A stretch of DNA of 64,000 nt from Sediminicola sp037203765 (GTDB taxonomy: Bacteria; Bacteroidota; Bacteroidia; Flavobacteriales; Flavobacteriaceae), in the NCBI RefSeq assembly GCF_037203765.1, contig NZ_JBBCAS010000005.1, positions 1-64,000 of the forward strand, written 5' to 3'. This document shows positions 52,870 to 63,091 of the stretch, piece by piece. The notes under the pieces are model-generated. The model saw only the letters and a program-made list of their open reading frames with translations, was not told the DNA's origin and ran no database searches. Both the position numbers and the translations under genes were made by a program. The first letter of the stretch is position 1. Every line of letters starts with the position of its first letter.

Positions 52870-53973
52870 ATGAAAGAACAGCTGTTGCAGTTCGCAAAAT
52901 CCTTCGGTACACAACTTATAGATCAACGCTTTCATTTTATACATAAGCAACAGGCTAAAAACGTCTTAAAAAGTATAGAAAGCTGCAAAGGTGTCACAGA
53001 ACCAAAATTCATAAAATTATCGGATGAATATGCCAATGACATATTAGGTTGGGGTGGGTATGCTCCATGGCTCTATGTATATAGTGCCATAGCAGAAGAG
53101 TTCAAAGAAGGCTGGATCCCAGATAATTATTATGGTGCTGTTGTGGTGCCTTCAATTCAGGGTGATTATGGCAATGTCTCCCACCTCAAAGGGTTTACCA
53201 ACAAAATTTTCCAAAGCCCTGTTTTTCCTGATATTGCTTATTATAACAATGGCTTATTTTTCACTAGGGATTACGAATCAATACCGAGAAACCAGGTTAA
53301 GAACTATGTATTCCAACATACGGATGTTCTCGTATTCAAATCAGACCAATCTGCACAGGGAAAAGGTGTAATTTTCTTGACAGAAAATTCATTTGACGAC
53401 AAATCTTTCTCACATTTAGGGAATGGAGTTTTCCAGCCCTTTATTAAACAGCATTCTTTTTTTAATGCATTTACCCCAGATTCAGTGGCTACCATCAGGC
53501 TTACCACCGTCATAGAAGAAAATGGTATTTCTTCTCTAAGGGCCGGATACCTACGTCTTGGTAGATCTAAGGATTCCCATGTACAATCCAGCTCCCACAT
53601 TCGTATACCGATATCTATTGTGAAAGGGCAATTGGAGGATGTAGGGTATATGCCAAATTGGGTAGGCATACCACAGCACCCAGATTCTGGTGCTCCCTTT
53701 GCCAATAAAATAATTCCCGGTTTTGGCAACTGTATTTCAACCGCTTTAAAGCTTCACCAAGCCATGCCCATGGTACGATCTATAGGTTGGGACATGATTG
53801 TTGATGAACAAAATAATGTGAAGGTTATGGAATGGAACGGGCATCAAAATGATATTAAATTTTCAGAAGCTACCCAAGGCCCTTGCTTTGCCGATTTAGG
53901 CTGGGAGCAGCTGTGGCAAGGCAGAAAGAACAATATGGTTACCAATCAAAAAGTGAAGTCCTTCCTGAAATAA
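52870..53973 (+). CDS. ATP-grasp protein, sugar-transfer-associated type
   Basis: 367 residues, no signal peptide. The C-terminal half shows an ATP-grasp pattern: DVLVFKSDQSAQGKGVIFL as the lysine/glycine-rich ATP loop (about 151-169), VATIRLTTVIEENG, and near the end IGWDMIVDEQNNVKVMEWNGH with the metal-binding acidic/Asn pair. This is most like the family linked to polysaccharide synthesis (ATPgrasp_ST). It would join an acid and an amine or hydroxyl using ATP. Substrate unknown. Confidence 0.78.
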   Translation: MKEQLLQFAKSFGTQLIDQRFHFIHKQQAKNVLKSIESCKGVTEPKFIKLSDEYANDILGWGGYAPWLYVYSAIAEEFKEGWIPDNYYGAVVVPSIQGDYGNVSHLKGFTNKIFQSPVFPDIAYYNNGLFFTRDYESIPRNQVKNYVFQHTDVLVFKSDQSAQGKGVIFLTENSFDDKSFSHLGNGVFQPFIKQHSFFNAFTPDSVATIRLTTVIEENGISSLRAGYLRLGRSKDSHVQSSSHIRIPISIVKGQLEDVGYMPNWVGIPQHPDSGAPFANKIIPGFGNCISTALKLHQAMPMVRSIGWDMIVDEQNNVKVMEWNGHQNDIKFSEATQGPCFADLGWEQLWQGRKNNMVTNQKVKSFLK

Positions 53974-54045
53974 GTCCATGCCCTTTTTTCCATCCTTTAC
54001 TAAGAATGAAATACTAGTATTGATACCAGGATTTTTCTTGATTCT

Positions 54046-55860
54046 TTATAAGATATTGCTCTTGATCTTACTCCAAATCTTGGTCATCAAAAATCCAGAA
54101 ACGACCGCAATTCCCGTTAGCACCCCTGCATACCTATAATCGCCATAAATCCAATAGCCCGTTGCGAACATACAGCTATAGATCAGGACACAGCCCAGTA
54201 GCATGGCCACGATGCCCGAGGGGACACTCCAGCCTTCTTTCGCAAATACAATTTCCTCACCTTCTGCTTTGGCCTCCCGAACCACTTTTGCCCACCCCGG
54301 TCCTCCCGGTTGGATTCTTTTATAGAACGATTGCAGTACTTCCTTACGTTCCGGTTGGGTCATAAAAGTGGCTCCCACCCATATGATGGTGGTAAACAAT
54401 ACCACAAAGGGATATTCATAATAACTTTCGAAAACGCCCGACTCCGCATGGAACAAATAAGCCCCAAGGGGCGTTAATTTTAACAGGATGGAAATGATTC
54501 CTGAGGCAAACATGGCGGTGATCTCACTCCACGCGTTAATGCGCCACCAAAACCATCTCAAAATAAAGATGAGCCCGGTTCCGGCCCCAAATACCAACAG
54601 CACTTCAAACAGTTGAAGGGCATTTTGAAGGACCAGTGCCAATAGGGCACTGAATACCATCAAAACAACGGTTGAAATACGACCTACCAAAACCAACTTC
54701 TTTTCTGAGGCCTTGGGGTTGATCATCTGTTTGTAAAAATCATAGACCACATAGGAGGATCCCCAATTCAATTGGGTAGAGATAGTACTCATATAGGCGG
54801 CTACCAAGGAGGCCAATACCAATCCCAACAGGCCACTGGGCAATTTGGTCAGCATGGCGGAATAGGCCAGGTCGTGTCCCAATTTATCATCTGTAATATT
54901 AGGAAAAGCTTCTTGTATACTGGCCAAATCCGGATATACCACCAAAGAGGCCAAAGCCACCAAGATCCATGGCCATGGTCTTAGGGCATAATGCATGATA
55001 TTAAAGAAAAATGTGGCCCCAATGGCATGGTTCTCATCCTTGGCGGCCAACATCCTTTGTGCGATATACCCACCGCCACCGGGCTCTGCCCCCGGGTACC
55101 AGGAACTCCACCATTGCACGGCCAAGGGAATGATAAATAAGGTAATCAAAGCTTGGGTATCACTAAAATCGGGCAAAATAGATAGTTTACCGGCTACCGC
55201 ATCATGGTTGATCAGCGCGGACACCCCACCCACTTCCGGTAGATTCACCAAATAATAGGCTGCTCCCAAGGCTCCGCCCATGGCTACAAAAAAGAGTAGA
55301 AAATCGGTATAGACCACCCCTTTAAAACCGCCTGCGGCACTGAAGATCACCGTAATGACCCCACCAAAGACCACGGTCTGCCATGGCTCCAGCCCCAACA
55401 TGATACCACCGATCTTAATGGCCGCCAAGGTGACGGCCGACATGGTAATGACATTAAAAATGACCCCTAAATATATGGCCCTGAACTTGCGCAAAAACCT
55501 GGCCGGGGCTCCGCCATAACGGAATTCGTAAAATTCTATATCGGTATTCACGTTCGATTTCCGCCATAGTTTGGCATACACAAAAACCGTGAGTAGGCCG
55601 GTCAGCAAAAACGCCCACCACACCCAGTTGCCGGAAACGCCGTTGGTACGGACAATATCGGTCACCAAGTTGGGTGTATCGGTGGAAAAGGTAGTGGCTA
55701 CCATGGAAACCCCCAATAACCACCAGGGCATGGTACGGCCCGAAAGAAAAAACTCATTGGAATCGGTGCCTGATTTTTTGGAAACAAAAAGCCCTATGGA
55801 AAGGGTAATGGCAAAGAATATTGTAATGATCAAATAATCCCAGAAATTCAGTGATACCAT
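54046..55860 (-). CDS. Sodium:solute symporter family protein
   Basis: 604-residue inner-membrane transporter of the SSS family, with about 13-14 hydrophobic helices. Family patterns include FFLSGRTMPWWLLGVSMVATTFSTDTPN at about 36-63 (the Na+/substrate site of helix 1) and a YMSTISTQLNWGSSYVVYDFY stretch in the helix 8 region (about 355-375). Substrate cannot be told; sugars, amino acids or sialic acid are all possible. It stands alone on the minus strand. Confidence 0.9.
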   Translation of the reverse strand: MVSLNFWDYLIITIFFAITLSIGLFVSKKSGTDSNEFFLSGRTMPWWLLGVSMVATTFSTDTPNLVTDIVRTNGVSGNWVWWAFLLTGLLTVFVYAKLWRKSNVNTDIEFYEFRYGGAPARFLRKFRAIYLGVIFNVITMSAVTLAAIKIGGIMLGLEPWQTVVFGGVITVIFSAAGGFKGVVYTDFLLFFVAMGGALGAAYYLVNLPEVGGVSALINHDAVAGKLSILPDFSDTQALITLFIIPLAVQWWSSWYPGAEPGGGGYIAQRMLAAKDENHAIGATFFFNIMHYALRPWPWILVALASLVVYPDLASIQEAFPNITDDKLGHDLAYSAMLTKLPSGLLGLVLASLVAAYMSTISTQLNWGSSYVVYDFYKQMINPKASEKKLVLVGRISTVVLMVFSALLALVLQNALQLFEVLLVFGAGTGLIFILRWFWWRINAWSEITAMFASGIISILLKLTPLGAYLFHAESGVFESYYEYPFVVLFTTIIWVGATFMTQPERKEVLQSFYKRIQPGGPGWAKVVREAKAEGEEIVFAKEGWSVPSGIVAMLLGCVLIYSCMFATGYWIYGDYRYAGVLTGIAVVSGFLMTKIWSKIKSNIL

Positions 55861-55960
55861 AAAGAGGCTGGTTTGGTTGGTTTTATATTGCGGTTGAAAA
55901 TACTATTTTATGCATTGTTTATACCCTTCCCATTTAGAAAATTTCCAAGTATTTGTATCC

Positions 55961-56010
55961 ACCAACAAACAATCATCAACTATCAACCACCAACCATCAA
56001 CCATCAACTA
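55961..56010. repeat. Short ATCAACCATC-type simple repeat
   Basis: Imperfect repeats of CAACCATCAA/ATCAACTAT run up to and into the stop codon of the PBP1A gene. Confidence 0.6.
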
Positions 56011-58407
56011 TTCTTGGGATAAGGGCAATGGCTTTTGTAATACCCGGGCACTGCTATCTTTGACTATGGAGTCTAGCTTTTGCTCTAATGGGGCCAAGGA
56101 ATCATTTTCTATTTCCATAATGGGCACCACTGCTCCCCTAATGGAATCACGGATCCTTAAATATTCCCGGTAGGTGGTATCGGACAGGGCCAAAGGAGCG
56201 GCTTCTGCTGCCGATAACATACTATAGGGCCAACAAGGAAAATAATCCATTTCGTATTCAAAATTCGTTAGGATGGGACGTCTCCAATAGCTAAGGTCCC
56301 TGAAAACCGAGGCTACCATTGGTAAGGCCGTATTGGCTCCAGATCCCATGGTAGTGGAACTGAACTGTACGCGTTTGTCAAAGGTACCAACCCAGGCCCC
56401 AACGACCAGTTCGGGAGAAGCTCCAATAAACCATCCATCCCCATTGTTTTGTGTGGTCCCTGTTTTTCCAATGATATTAAATGGGATATTATATGCTGCC
56501 AATCGGGAACCTGTGCCCCCTTGTGTTACGCCTTCCATCATTTTTTGGATGGCCTTTACATTTTTGTAACTGGCGACCCTCCCTTCATAGGCAGGTTTGG
56601 CTTCATAGATCACCTCCCCTTGTTCGTTCTCTATTCGCTCAATCGCGTAAGGCTTTACTTTGTTGCCCCCATTGGAAATACTGGCATAGGCCCTTACCAT
56701 TTCCAAGAGACTGATATCGGCAGTACCCAGTACAATGGAAGGCACGTCTGGCAATTCCCTTTCTATTCCCATTTTCTTGGCCTGCTCCAATACCCTTTCT
56801 GTTCCCGTACGCAATTGTATGGCTACGGATACCGTATTGATGGATCCTGCCAATGCCCCGTGCATACTGTAGCTGCCCCCATAGGAATGGTCTGCATTCC
56901 GCGGTCTCCAATCTTCGTATTTGGAATAGGTCAGCAATTGGTTATCATAAAAAGTACAAGGATCCTGCCCTGTTTGAAGGGCTGCCAAATAGGTAATCGG
57001 TTTAAACGTGGAACCCACCTGTCTTGGGGTGATAATATTATCGGTCTGGCTAAACCCATAATCGATGCCCCCTACATAGCCCATGATCCTCCCTGAGGTA
57101 CTGCTCATGACCAGCACTCCGGCGTGTAGCCTATTGATACTTTTGGTAATGGAATCTTCCAAGGACATCATTTGGTCTTCATAACCTTTGCCGACCTCCC
57201 AATATTTACGTGGTTTCTTCTGTTGGATAAAGGCATTGATCTCGGCATCGGTCTTTCCTGCCTGACGCATATTTTTGACAACCCCCATGCTCTCCTCTAT
57301 TTTCTTTAGGAGGGCCTCTTTGCCCCCTTCGGTCGTAGATGCAGACCAATAGCGGTCCATCAACGATTGGAGTTGGTCTATTTGCCTTTGAATGGCCAGT
57401 TCCGCATAGTGCTGAATATCTACATTCAGGGTGGTGTACAAGCTAAGTCCATCGGCTTCCAGGTCATAGGTATGTCCGTCTGGAGCAGGGTTTTGCTCGG
57501 CCCAGGCCTTAAATTCGGCAGCTACAAATTCCTTGTAGTAATTGGAAAAGGAAGAAGCCTTCTTCGGCGTTTGGTAGTCGAGCTTTAATGGCGTTTTTGC
57601 CGCTACGTATTCCTCATCGGTCAGGTAACCATATTTTTTCATTTGGGACAATACCACGTTGCGTCTCTGTTCTGCACGCTCGGGGAAGGCCCGTGGATTG
57701 TAATAGGTAGGAGCTTTTAGGAGTCCCACCAAGGTAGCACATTCGGGCAAAGTCAGTTCCTCCGGGGCTTTGTTAAAAAAGCGGTTTGCCGCTTTTTCGA
57801 TCCCATAGGTATTCTCCCCAAAGGAAACGGTATTGAAATAGAGCAGTAGAATATCGTCTTTCGTGTAGATGTTTTCCAAGCGCTTGGCTATAAAAACTTC
57901 CCGGATCTTATTGATGGGCGTAGAAAGAAAAAACTGTTTTTCCCTTCCAAAGAGGTTTTTGGCCACCTGTTGGGTAATGGTACTACCACCCCCGGCATTC
58001 TGTCCCAGGATGATCGATTTTACAAATACCCTTCCGTAGCTCTTATAATCTACCCCTCCGTGGTCATAAAAACGGGTATCCTCGGTAGCGACCAGGGCAT
58101 TTTTTAGATTGGATGATATTTGGGAGCTATCCACATTGGAACGGTTCTGTAAAAAGTAATAGCCAATAGCCTCCTTATTGGAAGCGTAGATGGTGGAGGT
58201 TACGGGATTTTTTAGGCCTTTTAAATAGGCTACGGTAGGGAGTTTTCCGAAGGTGCCAAAATAGATCATGGACATGAGGACGGCAACACCGGTAATCCCT
58301 AGAAGTACCAAATAAAAAAAGGTCTTGAAGGGATGTTTCCGAATATAGCGGAACAATTGTTTGAACTTAGCACCTATTTTACCTGAAATATTTTGAACCA
58401 CTCCCAT
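56008..58407 (-). CDS. Penicillin-binding protein 1A (bifunctional)
   Basis: Polymerises and cross-links peptidoglycan. 799 residues. Membrane anchor at about 29-50. Glycosyltransferase-51 domain with catalytic Glu109 in VATEDTRFYDHGGVD and GGSTITQQVAKNLFGRE (140-156). Transpeptidase with Ser466-x-x-Lys469 in GSTFKP, an SxN-like SINTVSVA, and KTGTTQNNGDGW. The C-terminal tail after the transpeptidase is rich in acidic residues. Located in the inner membrane, active in the periplasm. Neighbour of the polysaccharide locus, but separated by that locus's terminator. Confidence 0.95.
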   Translation of the reverse strand: MGVVQNISGKIGAKFKQLFRYIRKHPFKTFFYLVLLGITGVAVLMSMIYFGTFGKLPTVAYLKGLKNPVTSTIYASNKEAIGYYFLQNRSNVDSSQISSNLKNALVATEDTRFYDHGGVDYKSYGRVFVKSIILGQNAGGGSTITQQVAKNLFGREKQFFLSTPINKIREVFIAKRLENIYTKDDILLLYFNTVSFGENTYGIEKAANRFFNKAPEELTLPECATLVGLLKAPTYYNPRAFPERAEQRRNVVLSQMKKYGYLTDEEYVAAKTPLKLDYQTPKKASSFSNYYKEFVAAEFKAWAEQNPAPDGHTYDLEADGLSLYTTLNVDIQHYAELAIQRQIDQLQSLMDRYWSASTTEGGKEALLKKIEESMGVVKNMRQAGKTDAEINAFIQQKKPRKYWEVGKGYEDQMMSLEDSITKSINRLHAGVLVMSSTSGRIMGYVGGIDYGFSQTDNIITPRQVGSTFKPITYLAALQTGQDPCTFYDNQLLTYSKYEDWRPRNADHSYGGSYSMHGALAGSINTVSVAIQLRTGTERVLEQAKKMGIERELPDVPSIVLGTADISLLEMVRAYASISNGGNKVKPYAIERIENEQGEVIYEAKPAYEGRVASYKNVKAIQKMMEGVTQGGTGSRLAAYNIPFNIIGKTGTTQNNGDGWFIGASPELVVGAWVGTFDKRVQFSSTTMGSGANTALPMVASVFRDLSYWRRPILTNFEYEMDYFPCWPYSMLSAAEAAPLALSDTTYREYLRIRDSIRGAVVPIMEIENDSLAPLEQKLDSIVKDSSARVLQKPLPLSQE

Positions 58408-58551
58408 TTAAAAAACACCTATTAAGCTTGTTATACGGGCAACCCCGCATATTCGGATTAAAAATAGCCTAATTTTTTTAGGAGAGGTTGTTTTTGGGTA
58501 AAAAAATGCAAAAGCTCAATATGGTCATCCTCAATCGCATAGGTATACCAC

Positions 58552-58607
58552 ATAAAAAAGACCCTTACACGAACTCCCATAAAATAGGTATTCCCTGTAA
58601 GGGTCTT
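58552..58607 (-). terminator. Terminator of polysaccharide gene cluster
   Basis: AAGACCCTTAC (58558-58568) pairs with GTAAGGGTCTT (58597-58607); the loop is long (28 bases). On the minus strand a T-run (58557-58552) follows, fitting the end of the Wzc-type gene. Confidence 0.75.
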
Positions 58608-58697
58608 GAAAATGTTAATCTATAGCACCACCACTAACAAGCCTTAAACCAACCAGCTATTGCTCATTGTTCACTGTTCATTGCTAATTTATCATTA

Positions 58698-61025
58698 TTA
58701 ACTGTCCGAACCATAACCTACGCCATAGCCGTAGTTATAGTCTTTTGCCTTGCCATTGCCTACGGCGTTGAGCACATAGGCCATGTTCTTGAGCTTTTTG
58801 GTCTTGTTCAGTTCTTTGGAAAATTCCAACAAACGTTTGTCCGTAACACCGGAACGGGTCACAAAAAGGGTGATATCCGCTTCTTGGGAGATCAATAAGG
58901 TATCTGTGACCAACATGGTCGGGGCGGTATCCACTACAATAAAATCGTACTCCTTTTTCACCTGCTCCATCAATTTTCCAAAACCGGGACCTGATAACAG
59001 CTCTGGGGCATTTAGGGGCACGGCCCCGCTTGGCAGCACTTTGTGGTAAACACTTTTTCCCAACCCTTCTTGTACCAGGGTTTCCCATTTTTGTTTCGGG
59101 TTCTCCAAAACCTCAGAAAGGCCCATGGTATTTTTGGTGGCGTTCAAATATTCGTGCAACTGTGGATTTCTCAGATCTGCCCCTACGAGCAAGACCTTCT
59201 TTTTCATACTGGCATAGGCCAGGGACAAGTTTACGGCCGTTAAAGTCTTCCCTTCCCCTTTTACGGAAGAGGTCACATAGATGACCTGGCCCTCCCCTTT
59301 TTCTTTTTTGGGCAACATATAGTTGACATTGGTCCCAAGTATACGGAAGGACTCCGCCAATACGGAACGGTCATTGTCCCCCATCATTTTTCTGGACTCC
59401 TTTAAAAAGGGTATCTCGGCCAAAATGGGGGAGGCAGTATTGATTTTTTCAATATCTGAACGGTCATATACTTTGGTATCCAGGGAAAATTTGATGAACA
59501 ATACCATAAACGGCAGGAACATCCCCAAGATCAGGGAGAGACCATATACTTTTGGTTTGGTAGGTGACACGGGCTTACTACTGGTTAAGCCATAGTCTAT
59601 GACTTTTACGGAAGGGGCGGTAACGGCCAGGTTAATGGCGGCTTCTTCCCGCTTTTCCAAGAGCAGTAAAAAGAGGTTTTCTTTAATCCCCTGTTGTCTC
59701 TCTATGGAACGCAGCATTTTTTCCTTTTCCGGCAATCTGGAGTATTGGGAACCTGCCCGGCTTTCTTCCCGTTTCAATTGGTTCAAGGAGTTTTCCAATT
59801 GGGCCTCATAGATATTGACGGATTTGATGATATTGACCTTGGCGCGTTCCAACTGCCCATTTAATCTAAGCAGGGTGGGGTGATCCTTGCCAACATTGGG
59901 CAACAATTTTTCCCGTTCCAGGGACAGTTCATTATACCCTGTCACTAAACTGTTCAAACTATTATTTTCTATCCCAATATTGGCCGGTAATAAGCCATAA
60001 TCACTTTGGTTGATGACCGTTTGTTTTAACATTCTGGAGATGGATACCTGGTTTTCCATTTTATACAGTTCCTCCTCGGTATTGGATCTCTTTTGCAAGG
60101 TGGCCTCTGCATCTGCCGTGATATAAGATAGGTTGTTGGCCCTTTTAAAATCTTGCTTTCCCACTTCAATGGAATCCAATTCCCCGGACAAGTAACTAAA
60201 GCGCTGGTCTATGACCTCCAAGGTGCGCTTGGACACCAATTGGCGGTCCAATACCCCATCCCTATTAAATTTGGCAATAAGCGTATTTAATATGGCCTCT
60301 GAGCGATCCACACTAGTGCCTTCAATAGCCAGGGATAAGATTTCACTGTTCTTATTGGTCGCTTCTACTAGTAAATCTTTGTTCAACTGTAAGACAGCCT
60401 CCTTCATGGGGAGCAATACTACTTTATAAGTATGCCCTTTAAATTCTGCAATATCTTCCATTTCCGATAAACTAATAGTAAAGGGAAGCCCGTCTGAGGG
60501 TAGGCCCATATAGGCCAGATTCATGGTGACTTTTTTGTTCTTGGCATCGGTAATGATCAGATCTTTATCCGTTATTTTTATCCCATACTCTTTCGTACTC
60601 CTGATACTATCGGACAACCTATTTTTGGCAATGGTAAAAGGCGGGCTCCAAATCTGGGTGGTCTTTACATTCCCCACTTCATAATAAGCCACATCCAATT
60701 GCAATTCCGCTACCACCTGGCTCAACAAACGATAGGACTTAAGAATCTCCGTTTCATTTTCTAAGTTGACTTTGTTATTTCTGCTCATAAATGCTAACGC
60801 ATCATTAATAATATTCATTTCCTTGGAGTCATCAATGATCTTGATTTTTGCCACAGACTTATAGGTAATAGGGGCATAACGCATATAGGTATACCCCAAA
60901 ACCAAGGAGATCAAAATTGCTGCCAAAAACCAAGGCCAGTATCGTAAGTATTTAGTAACAAATTGCATTATATTGAATGATTCTTCTTCTTCATTCAGTT
61001 CTAATAAATATGGAGTTTCTTTCAT
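58698..61025 (-). CDS. Wzc-type polysaccharide co-polymerase and tyrosine autokinase
   Basis: 775 residues. The N-terminal Wzz-type chain-length domain starts after TM1 (about 31-51), followed by a long periplasmic coiled coil (about 260-480) and TM2 near 505-525. The cytoplasmic BY-kinase has Walker A SSVKGEGKT (about 585-593), Walker A' VLLVGADLRNP and Walker B FIVVDTAP. The C-terminus DYNYGYGVGYG is the tyrosine cluster that is autophosphorylated. Controls export and length of exopolysaccharide. It is the last gene of the minus-strand cluster; the outer-membrane Wza partner is not in the window. Confidence 0.92.
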   Translation of the reverse strand: MKETPYLLELNEEEESFNIMQFVTKYLRYWPWFLAAILISLVLGYTYMRYAPITYKSVAKIKIIDDSKEMNIINDALAFMSRNNKVNLENETEILKSYRLLSQVVAELQLDVAYYEVGNVKTTQIWSPPFTIAKNRLSDSIRSTKEYGIKITDKDLIITDAKNKKVTMNLAYMGLPSDGLPFTISLSEMEDIAEFKGHTYKVVLLPMKEAVLQLNKDLLVEATNKNSEILSLAIEGTSVDRSEAILNTLIAKFNRDGVLDRQLVSKRTLEVIDQRFSYLSGELDSIEVGKQDFKRANNLSYITADAEATLQKRSNTEEELYKMENQVSISRMLKQTVINQSDYGLLPANIGIENNSLNSLVTGYNELSLEREKLLPNVGKDHPTLLRLNGQLERAKVNIIKSVNIYEAQLENSLNQLKREESRAGSQYSRLPEKEKMLRSIERQQGIKENLFLLLLEKREEAAINLAVTAPSVKVIDYGLTSSKPVSPTKPKVYGLSLILGMFLPFMVLFIKFSLDTKVYDRSDIEKINTASPILAEIPFLKESRKMMGDNDRSVLAESFRILGTNVNYMLPKKEKGEGQVIYVTSSVKGEGKTLTAVNLSLAYASMKKKVLLVGADLRNPQLHEYLNATKNTMGLSEVLENPKQKWETLVQEGLGKSVYHKVLPSGAVPLNAPELLSGPGFGKLMEQVKKEYDFIVVDTAPTMLVTDTLLISQEADITLFVTRSGVTDKRLLEFSKELNKTKKLKNMAYVLNAVGNGKAKDYNYGYGVGYGSDS

Positions 61026-61100
61026 TTCTTTATTGAGTAATGTAATTTATTAATTGCCTAAGGAAAATGGAGGACAGTTCTTTCAAATCCCTTATACCAT

Positions 61101-62186
61101 TTAGGTGAAAAGCCTTGCATAATTATCACTAATCCTCTTCCAAGTATACCTACGCGTAGCAATTTCCTTTACTTTGCATGACAATTCATTTTCCTTTTCC
61201 TTAGAAAGCTGTTGAATTATATTTGATAATTCATGTTCATTTGAAAATAGTAAAGCTTTATCTTCGGTAGTAAATCGATTTGTTGGAACGTTATAAGCAA
61301 CGATAGGTAATTTTAAACTCATGGCCTCAACCAAGGATGGAGCTGTACCACAAAATGAATGACTATGTATATACACTTTAGCATTACTTCTTATAACGTC
61401 CAATTCATTTAAATCATAAATAGCATCTTGCATAATTATATTATCATATCCCGAATATTTCTCTTTTAATTTTCTTCCATATTCAAACTTTGCATAGTTT
61501 GAAATCAGTACTAAATTCCGATTTGGAATATTAATATAAGCTTCAAGTACCAAATGTAAATTATTATCTATTTGGGCTCTTGAAACGCTAACATCATAAT
61601 CTAAATTTAAAAAAGGATATTTTTTAGTGAGTTCCGAGGATTTTTCTTTGTAAGAAGTATGGTCTCCTCCATATTCGATTAAGATACTTTCTTTACCATA
61701 CTCCTCAGAAATATAATCACAAAAAAATTGGTTATCCGCAACAATAGATGTAGCATTATCAATTGCTACTTTTTCCGTTAATTTTAAGTACCATTGAACA
61801 TTCTTCCCCCACTTATCTCTTTTCCACTCAAGGCCTCCAAAATTCACTATACAATTTGTCTTTTTAAATAGTTTTAAAAAGGGAAGAATAATACATCCTG
61901 GAGTACCTAAAATTAAAATGGCATCAAATTTAAACCAACTAAGTATTAAAGATGAAATATCATAAATTATGGATTGCGCTCCATTAGCTTTGAAAGGTAA
62001 ATACATTAGAGAGCTACCATTAAACTCTTTGAAACGTTTATTTTTAGGAGTTTTTTCGCAAAAAACAGTGAATTCAAATTCTAAGTTCTTTTCTTTGGTT
62101 AAATAATTAACCATAGTTTCAAATCCACCGTAATTTGCTGGTAAACCCGCCGAACCAACAATTGCCACCGTTTTTTTTATCCTCAT
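61101..62186 (-). CDS. Glycosyltransferase (GT4 type with DUF1972 N-terminus)
   Basis: 361 residues. The N-terminal part KTVAIVGSAGLPANYGGFETMVNYL is the DUF1972 pattern seen in rhamnosyltransferase-like enzymes. The middle has VNFGGLEWKRDKWG, and the C-terminal Rossmann half has the GT-B donor-site pattern HSFCGTAPSLVEAMSLKLPIVAY. It adds a sugar to a lipid-linked repeat unit at the membrane. Donor unknown. Strongly AT-rich and Lys/Asn-rich compared with genes to the left. It starts 2 bases after the reductase stop. Confidence 0.88.
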   Translation of the reverse strand: MRIKKTVAIVGSAGLPANYGGFETMVNYLTKEKNLEFEFTVFCEKTPKNKRFKEFNGSSLMYLPFKANGAQSIIYDISSLILSWFKFDAILILGTPGCIILPFLKLFKKTNCIVNFGGLEWKRDKWGKNVQWYLKLTEKVAIDNATSIVADNQFFCDYISEEYGKESILIEYGGDHTSYKEKSSELTKKYPFLNLDYDVSVSRAQIDNNLHLVLEAYINIPNRNLVLISNYAKFEYGRKLKEKYSGYDNIIMQDAIYDLNELDVIRSNAKVYIHSHSFCGTAPSLVEAMSLKLPIVAYNVPTNRFTTEDKALLFSNEHELSNIIQQLSKEKENELSCKVKEIATRRYTWKRISDNYARLFT

Positions 62187-62188
62187 TC

Positions 62189-63088
62189 CTATAAATAATT
62201 CTGGTAATAATTATCTACATATTCCTTAAGTGCAATTCGCCAATCCCGCATTTTATTAACTCCTCTTAATTCTAATTTTTTTGTGTTTAGCCTTTCAGAT
62301 GGGGGCCTTTCTGCATAATAAATATCTTTAAAATGTTCAGAGCTTACCGATGTTATTTTTACTTCATCCTGTTTGCCTATCAGCTTCACCAATTCTTCCG
62401 CTACTTCCAATCTACTGGTTTGTCCACCGCATACACAATTGTATAAACCCCAATATTCATTTTCAACCAATTCTTTTACAGTTTTGGCAAAATCATGCGT
62501 ATATGTAGGTGTACCGTCCTTATCATTTACTATGAACAACTCTTTTTTCCCATCTTTTAATTGTTTCATTAGTTTTTGTATAAACTTCTTATCTTTTTTG
62601 GGTCCGGAACCCATCATCCAACCAGCACGACATATTACAAACCTCTTAGCATTTTCACAAACATAGCGTTCTCCCATATACTTTGCTCTTGCATAAGCCC
62701 CTAAAGGATTAGGCATATCCCAGTCATCGTAAAGGTCTTTTTTTCCATCAAAAATACCCGCTGTACTTATGTACAATAAAGGAATATCAAGGCTATTAGC
62801 CAAATATACGGCATTCTCCACCGCTAGGGTATTAGTAAGATAAGTATCATCTTTGTGTTCTTCACAATATTCCAAATCGGTGTAAGCTCCTAAATGAAAT
62901 AGGTAGTCTGGCTTAAATGCTTCAACATCCCTTTTGTACTCCTGAAAATCTCTAAAATCCAGAAAAGTCAACCAATCTTCATTTACGTCTTTATCAGTAC
63001 ACTTTATTTCATAATCATTCTTAAACTGCTCATAAAATGCCTCTCCCAACATACCACCGCATCCCGCTATATAAATTCTTTTTTTCAT
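62189..63088 (-). CDS. RmlD-like sugar-nucleotide reductase (SDR)
   Basis: 299 residues. NAD(P)-binding GCGGMLGE (9-16), Thr/Ser at 108-109 and catalytic Tyr132-x3-Lys136 in AYARAKYMGE. Resembles dTDP-4-dehydrorhamnose reductase, which would make dTDP-rhamnose. The other rml genes are not in the window, so a different 4-keto sugar is possible. Part of the same tight cluster (3-base and 2-base gaps). Confidence 0.85.
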   Translation of the reverse strand: MKKRIYIAGCGGMLGEAFYEQFKNDYEIKCTDKDVNEDWLTFLDFRDFQEYKRDVEAFKPDYLFHLGAYTDLEYCEEHKDDTYLTNTLAVENAVYLANSLDIPLLYISTAGIFDGKKDLYDDWDMPNPLGAYARAKYMGERYVCENAKRFVICRAGWMMGSGPKKDKKFIQKLMKQLKDGKKELFIVNDKDGTPTYTHDFAKTVKELVENEYWGLYNCVCGGQTSRLEVAEELVKLIGKQDEVKITSVSSEHFKDIYYAERPPSERLNTKKLELRGVNKMRDWRIALKEYVDNYYQNYL

Positions 63089-63091
63089 ATT

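Noticed and set aside
56449..57096. Plus-strand frame of 215 residues in the PBP1A gene
   Set aside because: Antisense to the transpeptidase domain; no signal or motif.
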